From positions 1 through 64,000 of the forward strand of contig JAEYUO010000093.1 in NCBI GenBank assembly GCA_023432465.1: a stretch of DNA of 64,000 nt. The letters run 5' to 3'. The DNA comes from Planctomycetota bacterium (GTDB lineage Bacteria; Planctomycetota; Phycisphaerae; Phycisphaerales; UBA1924). Positions 33,468 to 43,086 of this stretch are shown piece by piece (the first letter of the stretch is position 1; each line of letters opens with the position of its first letter). A program made the position numbers and the translations under genes. Below the pieces are notes generated by a model, which saw nothing but the letters and a program-made list of their open reading frames with translations, was not told the origin of the DNA and ran no database searches.

Positions 33468-34008
33468 TGACCCCGGGGGGCGCATCCATCGGCGCGGGCA
33501 TGATCGTGTGCCCGTTCTGCGCGTTGGCATGAGCGCCGTTCATCGATGACTCGGGCATCACCTGCTCCAGCACAACGTTCAACGCTCGCACAGCCAGCAC
33601 CTGCCCGATGTAGATCTCGTGGTCCGCCTCAAGGTCATAATGCCGTACGACCTCGCAGTCGATCGCCGCCATCGCCCGGGCCGGGATCGGCGAGGTGCTC
33701 ACCAGCCGCACGGTCTCGATGGTGTCGAACGGATCACCCTCTTCGCGTCCGTCGAACTTCCGCATGAGCAGGCGGTTGGAGCGGTCCAGAAGGCACAGCG
33801 CAAAGGTGTGGCTGTCACGGATCAGCGTCGCGATCCGATGCCCCGTCGGCACGGCCACCGCGATACACACCGGCTCGTTGGCGCACTGCATCGCCCGGCG
33901 CACAAGCACACCGCCGCGGCGTTGTTCAAACGCCGACGTCAGCACGCAGGTCATTGAGGGCAAGAGCCCCAGGACCCGCTCAAACTCGGGCGATGCCGAC
34001 CCGTTCAT
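33448..34008 (-). CDS. Flavin reductase-like (FMN-binding split barrel) protein
   Basis: The 186-residue product fits the flavin-reductase-like split-barrel family: MTCVLTSAFEQRRGGVLVRR near the N-terminus, then PVCIAVAVPTGHRIATLIRD, FALCLLDRSN, and a C-terminal HEIYIGQVLAV. Such proteins bind FMN and serve as flavin reductases or monooxygenase partners. It is shorter than usual in the middle. The ATG at 34008 gives a typical N-terminus. The partner is unknown. Confidence 0.8.
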   Translation of the reverse strand: MNGSASPEFERVLGLLPSMTCVLTSAFEQRRGGVLVRRAMQCANEPVCIAVAVPTGHRIATLIRDSHTFALCLLDRSNRLLMRKFDGREEGDPFDTIETVRLVSTSPIPARAMAAIDCEVVRHYDLEADHEIYIGQVLAVRALNVVLEQVMPESSMNGAHANAQNGHTIMPAPMDAPPGVITRAAG

Positions 34009-34194
34009 GCCTCCTGCGCCTCCACAGGTGAGCCATCGCCCTGCACCGCGCGCACTCCACGCTCGGCCTTGGCGATCCCACAAGGACTCGGGGGAAGTCT
34101 ACCACCCAAATCTAGGTGATTCGACCAAACTTGCGCGTGGTCCCGCCAGAACTCGCCCACCGTGAGTCCGCAAACTATCCCCACTTCCCAAAGA

Positions 34195-34242
34195 AGTGAG
34201 GAAGAGTGTTGCAAAGTGTGGCAAAGTGGGAGATAATCCCAC
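34195..34242 (+). promoter_or_regulatory. MraZ operator: four 10-bp direct repeats plus a palindrome
   Basis: Four direct repeats with an exact 10-base period start at 34195, 34205, 34215 and 34225 (AGTGAGGAAG, AGTGTTGCAA, AGTGTGGCAA, AGTGGGAGAT). MraZ proteins are known to bind tandem repeats at this spacing upstream of their own gene. The last repeat overlaps a palindrome, GTGGGA-GATAA-TCCCAC (34226-34242). Autorepression of mraZ is the expected function. Confidence 0.85.
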
Positions 34243-34266
34243 GACCTCGACCCGGGAGTCCTCGCC

Positions 34267-34734
34267 GTGCTCTTCACAGGCCACTCAGAGCACAGCATCG
34301 ACGCCAAGCAGCGGGTGTCCATTCCGGCCAAGGTCCGCAACCAATGGGACCAGGACCGGGATGGGTCCGCCTGGTACAGCGTCCCTTGGCCTCGAGGATG
34401 TGTTCGGCTTTACACGGAGAAGGAGTTCAAGAACCTTGCCTCCCGCCACTCGGCGACGCTGACCCCGGGAGAGGAGGAATCGGAGCTTGAACTCCAGTTG
34501 TTCGGCCTCGCAGAACGGATCGAGATGGACAGCGCGGGACGGGTCGCTCTCCCCAAGACCCACCTCGAGCTGACCGGCCTCAAGAGCGACGTCGTCATTG
34601 TCGGTGTCCTGAACCGACTGGAAATCTGGGACCGGACTTCCTGGAAGTCCAAGCTGGAAGAACGCTTCAACGCCCTGCCGCACCTTGTGGCGAGGATCGA
34701 AGCCAAGAAAAGCGGCCGCCCCGCCGGGAGTTAA
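34267..34734 (+). CDS. mraZ: Transcriptional regulator MraZ
   Basis: MraZ is a DNA-binding protein of the AbrB/SpoVT fold that heads the division and cell-wall cluster in most bacteria. The 155-residue product shows both MraZ repeats: HSEHSIDAKQRVSIPAKVR in the first half and ERIEMDSAGRVALPKTHLEL in the second. It starts with GTG and is preceded by GGGAG at eight bases. It is unusually isolated: no rsmH, ftsL, ftsI or mur gene follows. Instead a purine-rich repeat and a DUF418 gene come next. Planctomycetes lack FtsZ, which may explain the loss. Confidence 0.95.
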   Translation: MLFTGHSEHSIDAKQRVSIPAKVRNQWDQDRDGSAWYSVPWPRGCVRLYTEKEFKNLASRHSATLTPGEEESELELQLFGLAERIEMDSAGRVALPKTHLELTGLKSDVVIVGVLNRLEIWDRTSWKSKLEERFNALPHLVARIEAKKSGRPAGS

Positions 34735-35199
34735 GAGAGAGATGGAGACCGGGAGAGAGACCGGTTGAGAGAGAGATCGGTCGAGAGAGAGAGACCGGGT
34801 TGGGACGGAGCCCACCCGCCCGCTTCGGAAACGAGGCGTTCAGCGGGTTTTGACATTCTGAGTTTGTTCACCCGCGAGGTCCGACCGTCAAACGAATGGA
34901 CTCGTGGATCAGTCTCACATCGGACGGGGCGCGCTGCACTCGCAAGGAAGCGGCCGCGGCGTCAAGGCTGACGGCAAGGACGCCGTCGAGCTGCTCTGCC
35001 CGGAACGAGACGGTTCCAAGGTCTCCTCGCGCTCGGGCGCACGGCCGAGCCGCCACCGGCCGCGCGCCCTTTTTCATGCGCTCACAATCCTTGCTTCCGG
35101 TCCCCTCGGGCCGCGGTTATGCTGCGCCCCTGCCCGCGTCTCCATGACGAGCGCCACTCCGCCTGAAACTCGTCCGCCCCATCCCGGAGCAAGCCCTGC
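34735..35199 (+). other. Intergenic region after mraZ: purine repeats and an isolated terminator
   Basis: From 34735 to about 34802 lie GAGAGA-rich repeats around ACCGG units, all purine-rich on the mraZ strand. From about 34850 to 35034 I see no coding frame I trust. TTGACA occurs at 34851-34856 but without a good -10 partner. A strong terminator at 35035-35074 ends this segment although no gene precedes it closely, so a small RNA of up to about 200 bases could be encoded here. Confidence 0.5.
35035..35074 (+). terminator. Strong intrinsic terminator without an obvious gene
   Basis: GGGCGCACGGCCG pairs with CGGCCGCGCGCCC (13 positions, one mismatch) and is followed by TTTTT at 35070-35074. 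It lies 300 bases after mraZ and 125 bases before the DUF418 gene. Confidence 0.8.
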
Positions 35200-36558
35200 A
35201 TGGATACCGCCGCGACTCCCGCGCCCCCTGCCCACGAGCCCGCACCGTGAAACAACCGGCTGCTGGCGATTGATGTCACCCGCGGCTTTGCGCTGCTGGG
35301 GATCTTCTTCGTCAACATCCAGACGTTTGCGGAGCCGTTCGGCCGCTTCGTCGCCCCGCGGCCTGAATCTGACGACTTCTGGACGCAGGCCTGCTTCTTC
35401 CTCGTCAAGATCTTCTGCGAAGGGAAGTTCTATCCCCTGTTCTCTCTGCTCTTTGGAATGGGCCTCGCATTGCAGATGCAAAGCGTCATTGCCCGCGGCC
35501 AGAATTTCTACGGCCTGTACTCGCGCCGCCTCGCCTGGCTCTTCTTCATGGGCCTCACCCACGCCCTGTTGCTCTGGTACGGCGACATCCTGTTCATCTA
35601 CAGCTTCGCCGGGCTGGCGCTGATGTTCTGCGTGCGGATCAATCCGCACGTTCTCCTGAGCATCGGCGCGGGGCTCATCATTCTGGTTTCCATCGTGTCC
35701 GGTGCGCTGGGAGCAATGAACGGGCTCTTCGCCGGCGCCCAGCGTGAGGCGATCGCCGAAACCGCAGCGGCTGCCGACTCGCCGCAGGCCGAACAAGCGT
35801 CCGAGCCCGCCCCTCCAGAGGAGCCCCTGACGCCATTCCGGCAGGTCATCCGAGGCATGCAACTCGGCCCCGAATCGCCCGACTGGCTGAAGGGCGAAAC
35901 CCGCGCCTACCGCGATGGCCCTTGGACACAGCTTTTCCTTGTCCGCGCGATGTCCTGGGGCATGTACCTGACGTTCTGCCTCTTCGGATTCGCATGGCAC
36001 GTGCTGGGAATGTTCTTCATTGGGGCCGCACTGCTGCGCCTCGGGCTGTTCAGCGAGGTCGGCAACCGCTGGCAGGTCCGGCTGCTGCTCATCGGCCTGT
36101 TCGTCGGCCTTCCCGGCGCGGTCATCGCCGCGACGATCCAGGCGAAGGGGGGTGTCACGTGGTGGACGGCGGGGCTTTCGGGCGCGCTCCTCATGCTCTG
36201 CGGCCCGCTCGTCAGCCTGATGTACCTCTGCACGTTCGCGCTTCTCGTGCGCCACGGCATCGGCAGGCCCATTACGTTTGTCCTGTCCAACGTCGGCCGG
36301 ATGGCGCTGACCAACTATCTCTCACAGACAGTCATCTCGACGTTCGTTTTCTACTACTGGGGCCTGGCGCAGTTTGGGAGTTGGAGCCGCCCTGAGCGCT
36401 GCGCCTTCGTGCTGGGCATCTTCGCCTGCCAGTGCATCATCAGCGTCCTATGGATGCGAGCCTTCCGCATGGGCCCGATGGAGTGGGTCTGGCGATCGGT
36501 CACCTATCTCAAGCCCCAGCCGATACTGCGAACCCGCGGCAACTCCGAATCTGTATAA
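35200..36558 (+). CDS. DUF418 family membrane protein with an in-frame TGA near the start
   Basis: The protein shows the DUF418 N-terminal signature (RLLAIDVTRGFALLGIFFVN) followed by many membrane segments and the C-terminal DUF418 region (NYLSQTVISTFVFYYWGLAQ). Codons from ATG 35200 are MDTAATPAPPAHEPAP, then TGA at 35248-35250, then NNRLLAIDV. Between that TGA and ATG 35458 there is no ATG, GTG or TTG in frame, so a normal restart would lose the first membrane segment. A nonsense mutation (for example CGA to TGA), a sequencing error, or a non-standard start are the options. The rest of the frame is intact. Function of DUF418 proteins is mostly unknown; a transporter-like role is often suggested. 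Confidence 0.7.
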
Positions 36559-36614
36559 GCGCGGCCATCATCGCGCCACCCGCCATGCGTGATCGATCGC
36601 CGGAGTCCTCCCCC

Positions 36615-38213
36615 ATGCCATTCCGCGCGCACCGCACAGCATTCACCATCGCATGCTTCTTCCTGCTGCTCCTTGCCTCCTCGACTCGCGCACACACCGA
36701 CCACGCTCTGACAACCCGCCTCGACGAAGTGATCCTCCGTTCCGAACTCGGCCAGTTCTGGGGCGCGGTCCTCATTGCCCAGGACGGCAAGCCCATCCTC
36801 GCCAAGGGCTACGGCCTTGCCAACGACTCACTTGCGCCCATCGACTCCCGGACGCTCTTTGACATCGGCTCCGTCGCCAAGCAGTTCACCGCCGCGCTTG
36901 CGCTGACGCTTCATGTTGAGAAGCAGCTCTCGCTGGATGAGCCGATCACGAAGTACTTCGCAGACCTCCCGCCCGCAGCGGGCGGGGTCACGCTTCGTCA
37001 CCTGCTGACACACACGTCGGGGCTCTCCGATGCCAATGGCGCGATCCAGCAGTTGGACTTCGCCGACCGCGATGAGGCGGTGCGCCTCGCGTTCCGGTCC
37101 CGCCTCAGCTCCAAGCCCGGAGAGCGTTTTGAGTACTGCAATGGCGGATACTGCGTCGCCGCGGCGATCATTGAGCGAGCCATCGGCGGCCCCTTCCAGG
37201 CCTTGATGCGCGAGGAGATTTTCAAGCCCGCCGGCCTCGCCAATACCGGCTTTCTCGATGGCGATGGGCTGGACCTCTCGAACGCTTCTGCGCGCATTGT
37301 CTCCGGACGCGGCGGCGGGTCCCGCCGCTCCATTCTGCAGGACGGCTGGGGTTGGGGCCTTCGCGGCTGCGGCGGGATCCTCATGTCGCTCGACGACATC
37401 CATCGCTGGGACGCTGCGCTTCGCGGTGATCAGTTGTTTGATGACGGCGCGAAGCGGCAGCTCTATGCGCCAATGCTGGAGAACTACGCCCTCGGCTGGA
37501 TGGTCGAACCCGCCGCGAGCAGCGCGATGAAAGTCTCGCACAGCGGCGGCACCCGCGGCTATCGGAGCTACCTCCTCCGCATCCCTGATCAAGGCATTGT
37601 GATCGCCGTGCTGACCAATGACCGGCACGACCCTGTTGGGCTTGGCACCTCGCTTCTGACCGCGCTCCTCCCCGAGGAACGCACCGAGATCGAAGGTACG
37701 CTGAACATCACCGGCCTCACGCTCAATGAGCACAAGCTCGCCGAAATCGACAAGGATGTTCGCATCCATGTCGATGGCCATGTGCCCATGCCGGATGTTC
37801 GGCCGACGCCGTTCGATCTCCGCGTCGAAGTCCCCATCGCCGGCGGCGGCGGCCGTACAGATGCCGTCAAACTCGTCATGATGCCCGGTCAGGCCAGGCA
37901 GACCGCTGCTTCCATCCGCGCTGCCCTTCAATCCAAGCCCGCGGGCCAGCGCACGACCTCCGGAATCAATGCCATCGTCGCCACAATGCCCTATACGCCC
38001 GAGGGTGGCGTGATCCGTCTGCCGCCTGATGTCAAGCTCATTGTCATGCCGCGATACTCCGGAACGGGCAGGGATGGCAGGCCCGTGATCGATGAGCGCA
38101 TCTGCATCGTGGTGACGGATGAGGCCAACGGCTTCTGGCCGGTCATCCTCAAGCTGGATCGACCCAGCGCAGAGGAACTCGCCGGCAGGCTCGACCCCGG
38201 TCCTCATCCCTAG
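36615..38213 (+). CDS. Exported serine hydrolase of the beta-lactamase/class C family
   Basis: The 532-residue protein begins with a signal peptide (hydrophobic residues about 10-22, ending near STRA). The serine hydrolase motifs follow: SVAK (the SxxK nucleophile), YCN (YxN) in FEYCNGGYC, and HSGGTRGY. The C-terminal half adds a domain I do not recognise. Members are beta-lactamases, D-aminopeptidases, esterases or penicillin-binding-protein relatives, and the substrate is open. The ATG at 36615 follows GGAG at nine bases; an in-frame ATG at 36585 would precede the signal peptide with charged residues. The gap to the DUF418 gene is 56 bases. Confidence 0.87.
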   Translation: MPFRAHRTAFTIACFFLLLLASSTRAHTDHALTTRLDEVILRSELGQFWGAVLIAQDGKPILAKGYGLANDSLAPIDSRTLFDIGSVAKQFTAALALTLHVEKQLSLDEPITKYFADLPPAAGGVTLRHLLTHTSGLSDANGAIQQLDFADRDEAVRLAFRSRLSSKPGERFEYCNGGYCVAAAIIERAIGGPFQALMREEIFKPAGLANTGFLDGDGLDLSNASARIVSGRGGGSRRSILQDGWGWGLRGCGGILMSLDDIHRWDAALRGDQLFDDGAKRQLYAPMLENYALGWMVEPAASSAMKVSHSGGTRGYRSYLLRIPDQGIVIAVLTNDRHDPVGLGTSLLTALLPEERTEIEGTLNITGLTLNEHKLAEIDKDVRIHVDGHVPMPDVRPTPFDLRVEVPIAGGGGRTDAVKLVMMPGQARQTAASIRAALQSKPAGQRTTSGINAIVATMPYTPEGGVIRLPPDVKLIVMPRYSGTGRDGRPVIDERICIVVTDEANGFWPVILKLDRPSAEELAGRLDPGPHP

Positions 38214-38413
38214 ACCGAACCCGCGTTGGGGAGCTTCGGCCGGGTCTTCCCCTTTTTCGGGGCGACAGCCGGTTGCGTTTGCCATCGTGCCCTTTGAGAG
38301 AAGGCACCAGGCTGAGATTCACTCCCCGCAGGGTGGCAGCTATCCTTCCGCCCCTTACCCCCCCACCCCTCCCCTACCCCCTTCGGGGCATGACGGAGGC
38401 ATCGGAGCGCGAC

Positions 38414-39853
<1,440 letters not shown>

Positions 39854-39881
39854 TCCTGGCGCATCTCGCCCCTGCTCCCAG

Positions 39882-39909
39882 AACCCCGTGCCCCGGCACG
39901 GGGTTTTTC
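39882..39909 (+). terminator. Intrinsic terminator of atpD
   Basis: CCCCGTGCC and GGCACGGGG form the stem, followed by TTTTT. It lies about 30 bases after the atpD stop. Confidence 0.88.
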
Positions 39910-39947
39910 ATTGCACCCGCGGCCGCCCAATCGCCAACAATGGCCGC

Positions 39948-40502
39948 ATGAGCCCCGTCCTCTCGCAGATTGTCCGCACGGCGCAGCTGATCGTCGCCGC
40001 GCTGCTCGTCGGCGTGGTCGCCTTCGCCGCGGTCGCGCTCGTCATCGGGCCGCTCCAGCCGCCCCCCCCACCGCCCCCGCCCACACCGGGCGCAGCGCCG
40101 ATGACCGGGCCCTTCGGCACGCTTGATCCGCTGGTCGTGGTGCTGATGGCCCTCATCCTCGGGCAGTTCCCCGTGCTCATCTTCCTCGGGGTCGCGCTTG
40201 CCAAGCAGGCCGCGGCCATGGCCGGCACGCTCGCCGGCGAGCCCGACACCCGCGACCAGGCCCTCGCCCGGCTGTGGCTCAACGCCGCCATTCTCCGCGC
40301 TGCGCTCGCCGAGGGCGCAGGCCTCTTCGGAGCCGTCATCCTCATGGTCAGCGGCGATCGACTCGGCCTGATCGGCGTCGGCTTCGCCGTGATCGTGCTC
40401 ATGGCGATCATGCCCTCGCGGGGCCGCCTTGAGAACTGGATCCACCGCGCTGTGCAGACCGCCGCGCTTACGCCCAGCCGCGAGCCGCCGCACGAGCGCT
40501 AA
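39948..40502 (+). CDS. Membrane protein of unknown function with Pro-rich loop
   Basis: The 184-residue product has about four membrane segments (AQLIVAALLVGVVAFAAVAL, VVVLMALILGQFPVLIFLGV, AILRAALAEGAGLFGAVILM, LGLIGVGFAVIVLMAIMP). A run of eight prolines sits in the first loop. The gene follows the atpD terminator and no partner is evident. I recognise no family. Confidence 0.65.
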   Translation: MSPVLSQIVRTAQLIVAALLVGVVAFAAVALVIGPLQPPPPPPPPTPGAAPMTGPFGTLDPLVVVLMALILGQFPVLIFLGVALAKQAAAMAGTLAGEPDTRDQALARLWLNAAILRAALAEGAGLFGAVILMVSGDRLGLIGVGFAVIVLMAIMPSRGRLENWIHRAVQTAALTPSREPPHER

Positions 40503-40550
40503 AGCCGCCCCCGAAGCGGGCTGGCAAGAGGCCGCATTCCCTGGAACGCA

Positions 40551-40597
40551 GGAACGGCATGTCCGCGCCCGATCGTGGGACGCGAACATGCCGTTCC
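40551..40597. terminator. Long hairpin between convergent genes, possible bidirectional terminator
   Basis: GGAACGGCATGT (40551-40562) and its complement ACATGCCGTTCC (40586-40597) form a 12-bp perfect stem, extended by an inner CGCG stem after one mismatch. There is no long T tract on either side. It lies between two converging genes. Confidence 0.55.
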
Positions 40598-40622
40598 GTG
40601 AACATGAAGAGGTTCAGTTGTT

Positions 40623-42908
40623 TCAGCAGCCGGCGAACCACGCGGCAAGGAAGGTGAAGATGTCCGGGACGGTCACATTCGAGTCACCGTTGAAGTCCGC
40701 CGACGCGCTTCCGGCGAACCACGCGGCAAGGAAGGTGAAGATGTCCGGCACAGCCACGCCGCCGGAGCAATCGAAATCGGCCGGGCAGGGGAACCTGTAC
40801 TTGGCCAGGTTGGGCTGCGCCATGCCATCGAGAACCTGGAACTGCCCGCTCAGATAAACGGTTCCGTCGTCCACACCAACGTCGTAGAACGCGGCGTTTG
40901 TGTCGCCCGATCCGAATGCGCTCCACGCGGACCCGTTCCAACGGGCGATCCGCTGCGCATCCACCGCGCCCATCCCCGTGCCGACGGTCGAGAAAACGCC
41001 GAGGACATACAGCGAGGATCCATCGGCGGCCACCTTGTAGACCCCGCCGTTGGTTCCGCCGCCGACGGCCGTCCATTGCGTGCCATCCCACGCGGCGCAG
41101 CCACTGACGGGCTCTCCGCCGCTCACGGTGAAGAGGCCGGCAGCAACGAGATTGCCGTTGTACACCTCCAGATCAGACACCGCACCATCGAAGCCATCGC
41201 CGACCGGTTGCCACGCGGACCCGTCCCAGCTCGCGATGTTGGACACGGACGTCGATCCGGAGAGCGTGAAGTCTCCACCGGCATACAGCGTGCCGTTGTG
41301 CACCAGCAATGAGTTCACCGGGCCATTGAACCCTGCGCCCATTGGCGACCACTGGCTGCCATCCCAGGAGGCAATACGGTTGAATGTCTGCGGCCAGGCT
41401 TCAACAAACTGGCCACCGGCGATGAGGTTCCCGCTGTAGGTTGTCAGGACGTTGACAGGCTGGTCGAAGAGATTGTGCACACCAGCCCAAGCGTTGCCGT
41501 CCCACGCAACCAAGTGGTTGACAAACTCACCGGCGGCGATAGTGATGTTCCCCCCCGCGAAGATGCGGCCGTCATAGCCGGTCATGGTGATGACCGCGCC
41601 GGACCAGGGCCCTGCTCCGCAAGCCTCCCAACCGCTCGGCGTAAGCCGAGCGACTTCCGATGCCGGAGTGCCCTCGATCACGCGGATCTGTCCCGCAGCG
41701 TAAAACTCGCCATCAATGTGGCCGAACCACGTGGGTCCGAAGTACGTGCCCCCGCCAACCGCGGACCATGCTCCGGACTCCCACTTCGCGAGGTTGTAGA
41801 CCGGCGTGTTGCCCGCCTTCCAGAAAGGACCAGCGGCATAAATCGCTGAGCCCACAGAGCAAATCGCATTCACCGTCGCACTCAGCTCCGTGACTCCCTC
41901 TCCCAAGGGTGCCCAAGTCGATCCGTTCCACGACGCAATCCCCGATGCGAGAGTCGTGCCGCCCACCCCGGTAAACCTGCCTCCGACAAAGAGATCGTCT
42001 CCCACCACGCGAAGCGTGCTCACGGATGTGGGCGAGCCCTGAACCCCACCGGCGAACTCCGTCCACTCAACGCCATCCCAGCGGGCGATCCGGTTCGCGG
42101 TGCTCGTGCCTGCCATCGAGAACGTGCCGCCAGCGATGATGTCGCCGCCATAGGAGGCGACGGTGTTGACCGCGCTGCCGAGTCCCTCTCCAAGCGCTGA
42201 CCAATCAGTGCCGTCCCACACGGCGATACGATTGGCGGGAACTCCGCCGGCGGTGGTGAACGCGCCGCCCACCACAAGCAGGCCCTCGTGCACGGTCAGG
42301 CAGGTGGGATTGCCGCTCAACCCCGAGCCCATCGCGGCCCACTCTGTTCCATTCCACCGGGCGATGCGCGTAGCACTGACCCCGCCCGCGCTGGTAAACA
42401 GGCCCGCCACGATCAGCTCGCCGTTATAGACCGTCATCGCCGTGACGCGGTTGTTCAAGCCGCCGCCAACCTGCTGCCACGAGGTTCCATTCCACCTCGC
42501 GATGCGTGAGACCGGATTCGGGCCCGAGTTCTGAAAACTGCCGCCAGCGTACAGATCTCCGCCGTAGACCGCCAGCGATGTGAGCGGGAACAGAGTCCCG
42601 TCGAAGCCGTCGCCCAAAGCCTCCCATGACGACCCGTCCCAAGTCGCTAGCTTGTTTGCGACAACGTTGCCGGCAACCAGGAACGGCCCTCCCATAACAA
42701 TCCGCTCCGGAGCAGGTCCTGCGCCATCGGGATCCCATGATGTCAAAGTGACCGCCGCGGTGTTCGTGCCCGGGATGCCATCTGCGGGTAACCAGTCACC
42801 CGGACACTGCGCACTCACCAATCCAAGTCGGCCTCCTATGAGCATCAGCCCTGCGAGGGCGAACCCCGTCAAGGTCCGGTGGCGGGTTCGAGCGGTGGGA
42901 TGTGGCAT
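40623..42908 (-). CDS. Exported repeat protein with about 14 beta-propeller-like repeats and dockerin-like tail
   Basis: The 761-residue protein has a signal peptide (MLIGG... near the N-terminus ending in VSA). About 14 repeats of roughly 46 residues follow, each with a core such as RIARWNGTSWQQVGGGLN and ELIVAGLFTSAG. The repeats alternate strand-like segments, and a beta-propeller or solenoid is likely. The tail has two dockerin-like units (CPADFDCSGGVAVPDIFTFL and DSNVTVPDIFTFLAAWFAG). The ATG at 42908 is preceded by GAGGAG at seven bases. It has a good TTGACA promoter and is divergent from an unknown gene. Function is unknown; a surface adhesin or scaffold is possible. Confidence 0.85.
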   Translation of the reverse strand: MPHPTARTRHRTLTGFALAGLMLIGGRLGLVSAQCPGDWLPADGIPGTNTAAVTLTSWDPDGAGPAPERIVMGGPFLVAGNVVANKLATWDGSSWEALGDGFDGTLFPLTSLAVYGGDLYAGGSFQNSGPNPVSRIARWNGTSWQQVGGGLNNRVTAMTVYNGELIVAGLFTSAGGVSATRIARWNGTEWAAMGSGLSGNPTCLTVHEGLLVVGGAFTTAGGVPANRIAVWDGTDWSALGEGLGSAVNTVASYGGDIIAGGTFSMAGTSTANRIARWDGVEWTEFAGGVQGSPTSVSTLRVVGDDLFVGGRFTGVGGTTLASGIASWNGSTWAPLGEGVTELSATVNAICSVGSAIYAAGPFWKAGNTPVYNLAKWESGAWSAVGGGTYFGPTWFGHIDGEFYAAGQIRVIEGTPASEVARLTPSGWEACGAGPWSGAVITMTGYDGRIFAGGNITIAAGEFVNHLVAWDGNAWAGVHNLFDQPVNVLTTYSGNLIAGGQFVEAWPQTFNRIASWDGSQWSPMGAGFNGPVNSLLVHNGTLYAGGDFTLSGSTSVSNIASWDGSAWQPVGDGFDGAVSDLEVYNGNLVAAGLFTVSGGEPVSGCAAWDGTQWTAVGGGTNGGVYKVAADGSSLYVLGVFSTVGTGMGAVDAQRIARWNGSAWSAFGSGDTNAAFYDVGVDDGTVYLSGQFQVLDGMAQPNLAKYRFPCPADFDCSGGVAVPDIFTFLAAWFAGSASADFNGDSNVTVPDIFTFLAAWFAGC

Positions 42909-42958
42909 AAGGCATCTCCTCGAGCGTGCGGGGTCAATTGGACAAAGGGACTTCGTGC

Positions 42959-42987
42959 AGACTAACACCAAGATCGATCACTGTCAA
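42959..42987 (-). promoter_or_regulatory. Predicted promoter of the repeat-protein gene
   Basis: A perfect -35 TTGACA (42982-42987 on the minus strand) is 17 bases from TAGTCT (42959-42964), a weaker -10. Transcription would start near 42952 and give a leader of about 45 bases. Confidence 0.55.
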
Positions 42988-42997
42988 TCATTTTTAG

Positions 42998-43014
42998 AAT
43001 GTTTGTAAAACATT
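42998..43014. promoter_or_regulatory. Perfect inverted repeat between divergent genes, possible operator
   Basis: AATGTTT-GTA-AAACATT forms a 7-bp palindrome in a locally AT-rich segment. It lies 10 bases upstream of the -35 box of the minus-strand gene and 72 bases before the plus-strand start, a place suited to shared control. Confidence 0.5.
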
Positions 43015-43086
43015 TGTTGTACCGAGTTTCGGGTGATATGCTTGATGGCCGATCACGCCTCGGGCGCGCATTCATGTGGAAGTACA

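Noticed and set aside
34868..35147. Short frames on both strands after mraZ
   Set aside because: They overlap a strong terminator, have no ribosome-binding site and resemble random GC-rich sequence, so they were not called as genes.
40551..40597. Long hairpin as a mobile repeat
   Set aside because: It has no second copy in the window and lies between convergent genes, so a terminator-like role is more likely than a mobile repeat.
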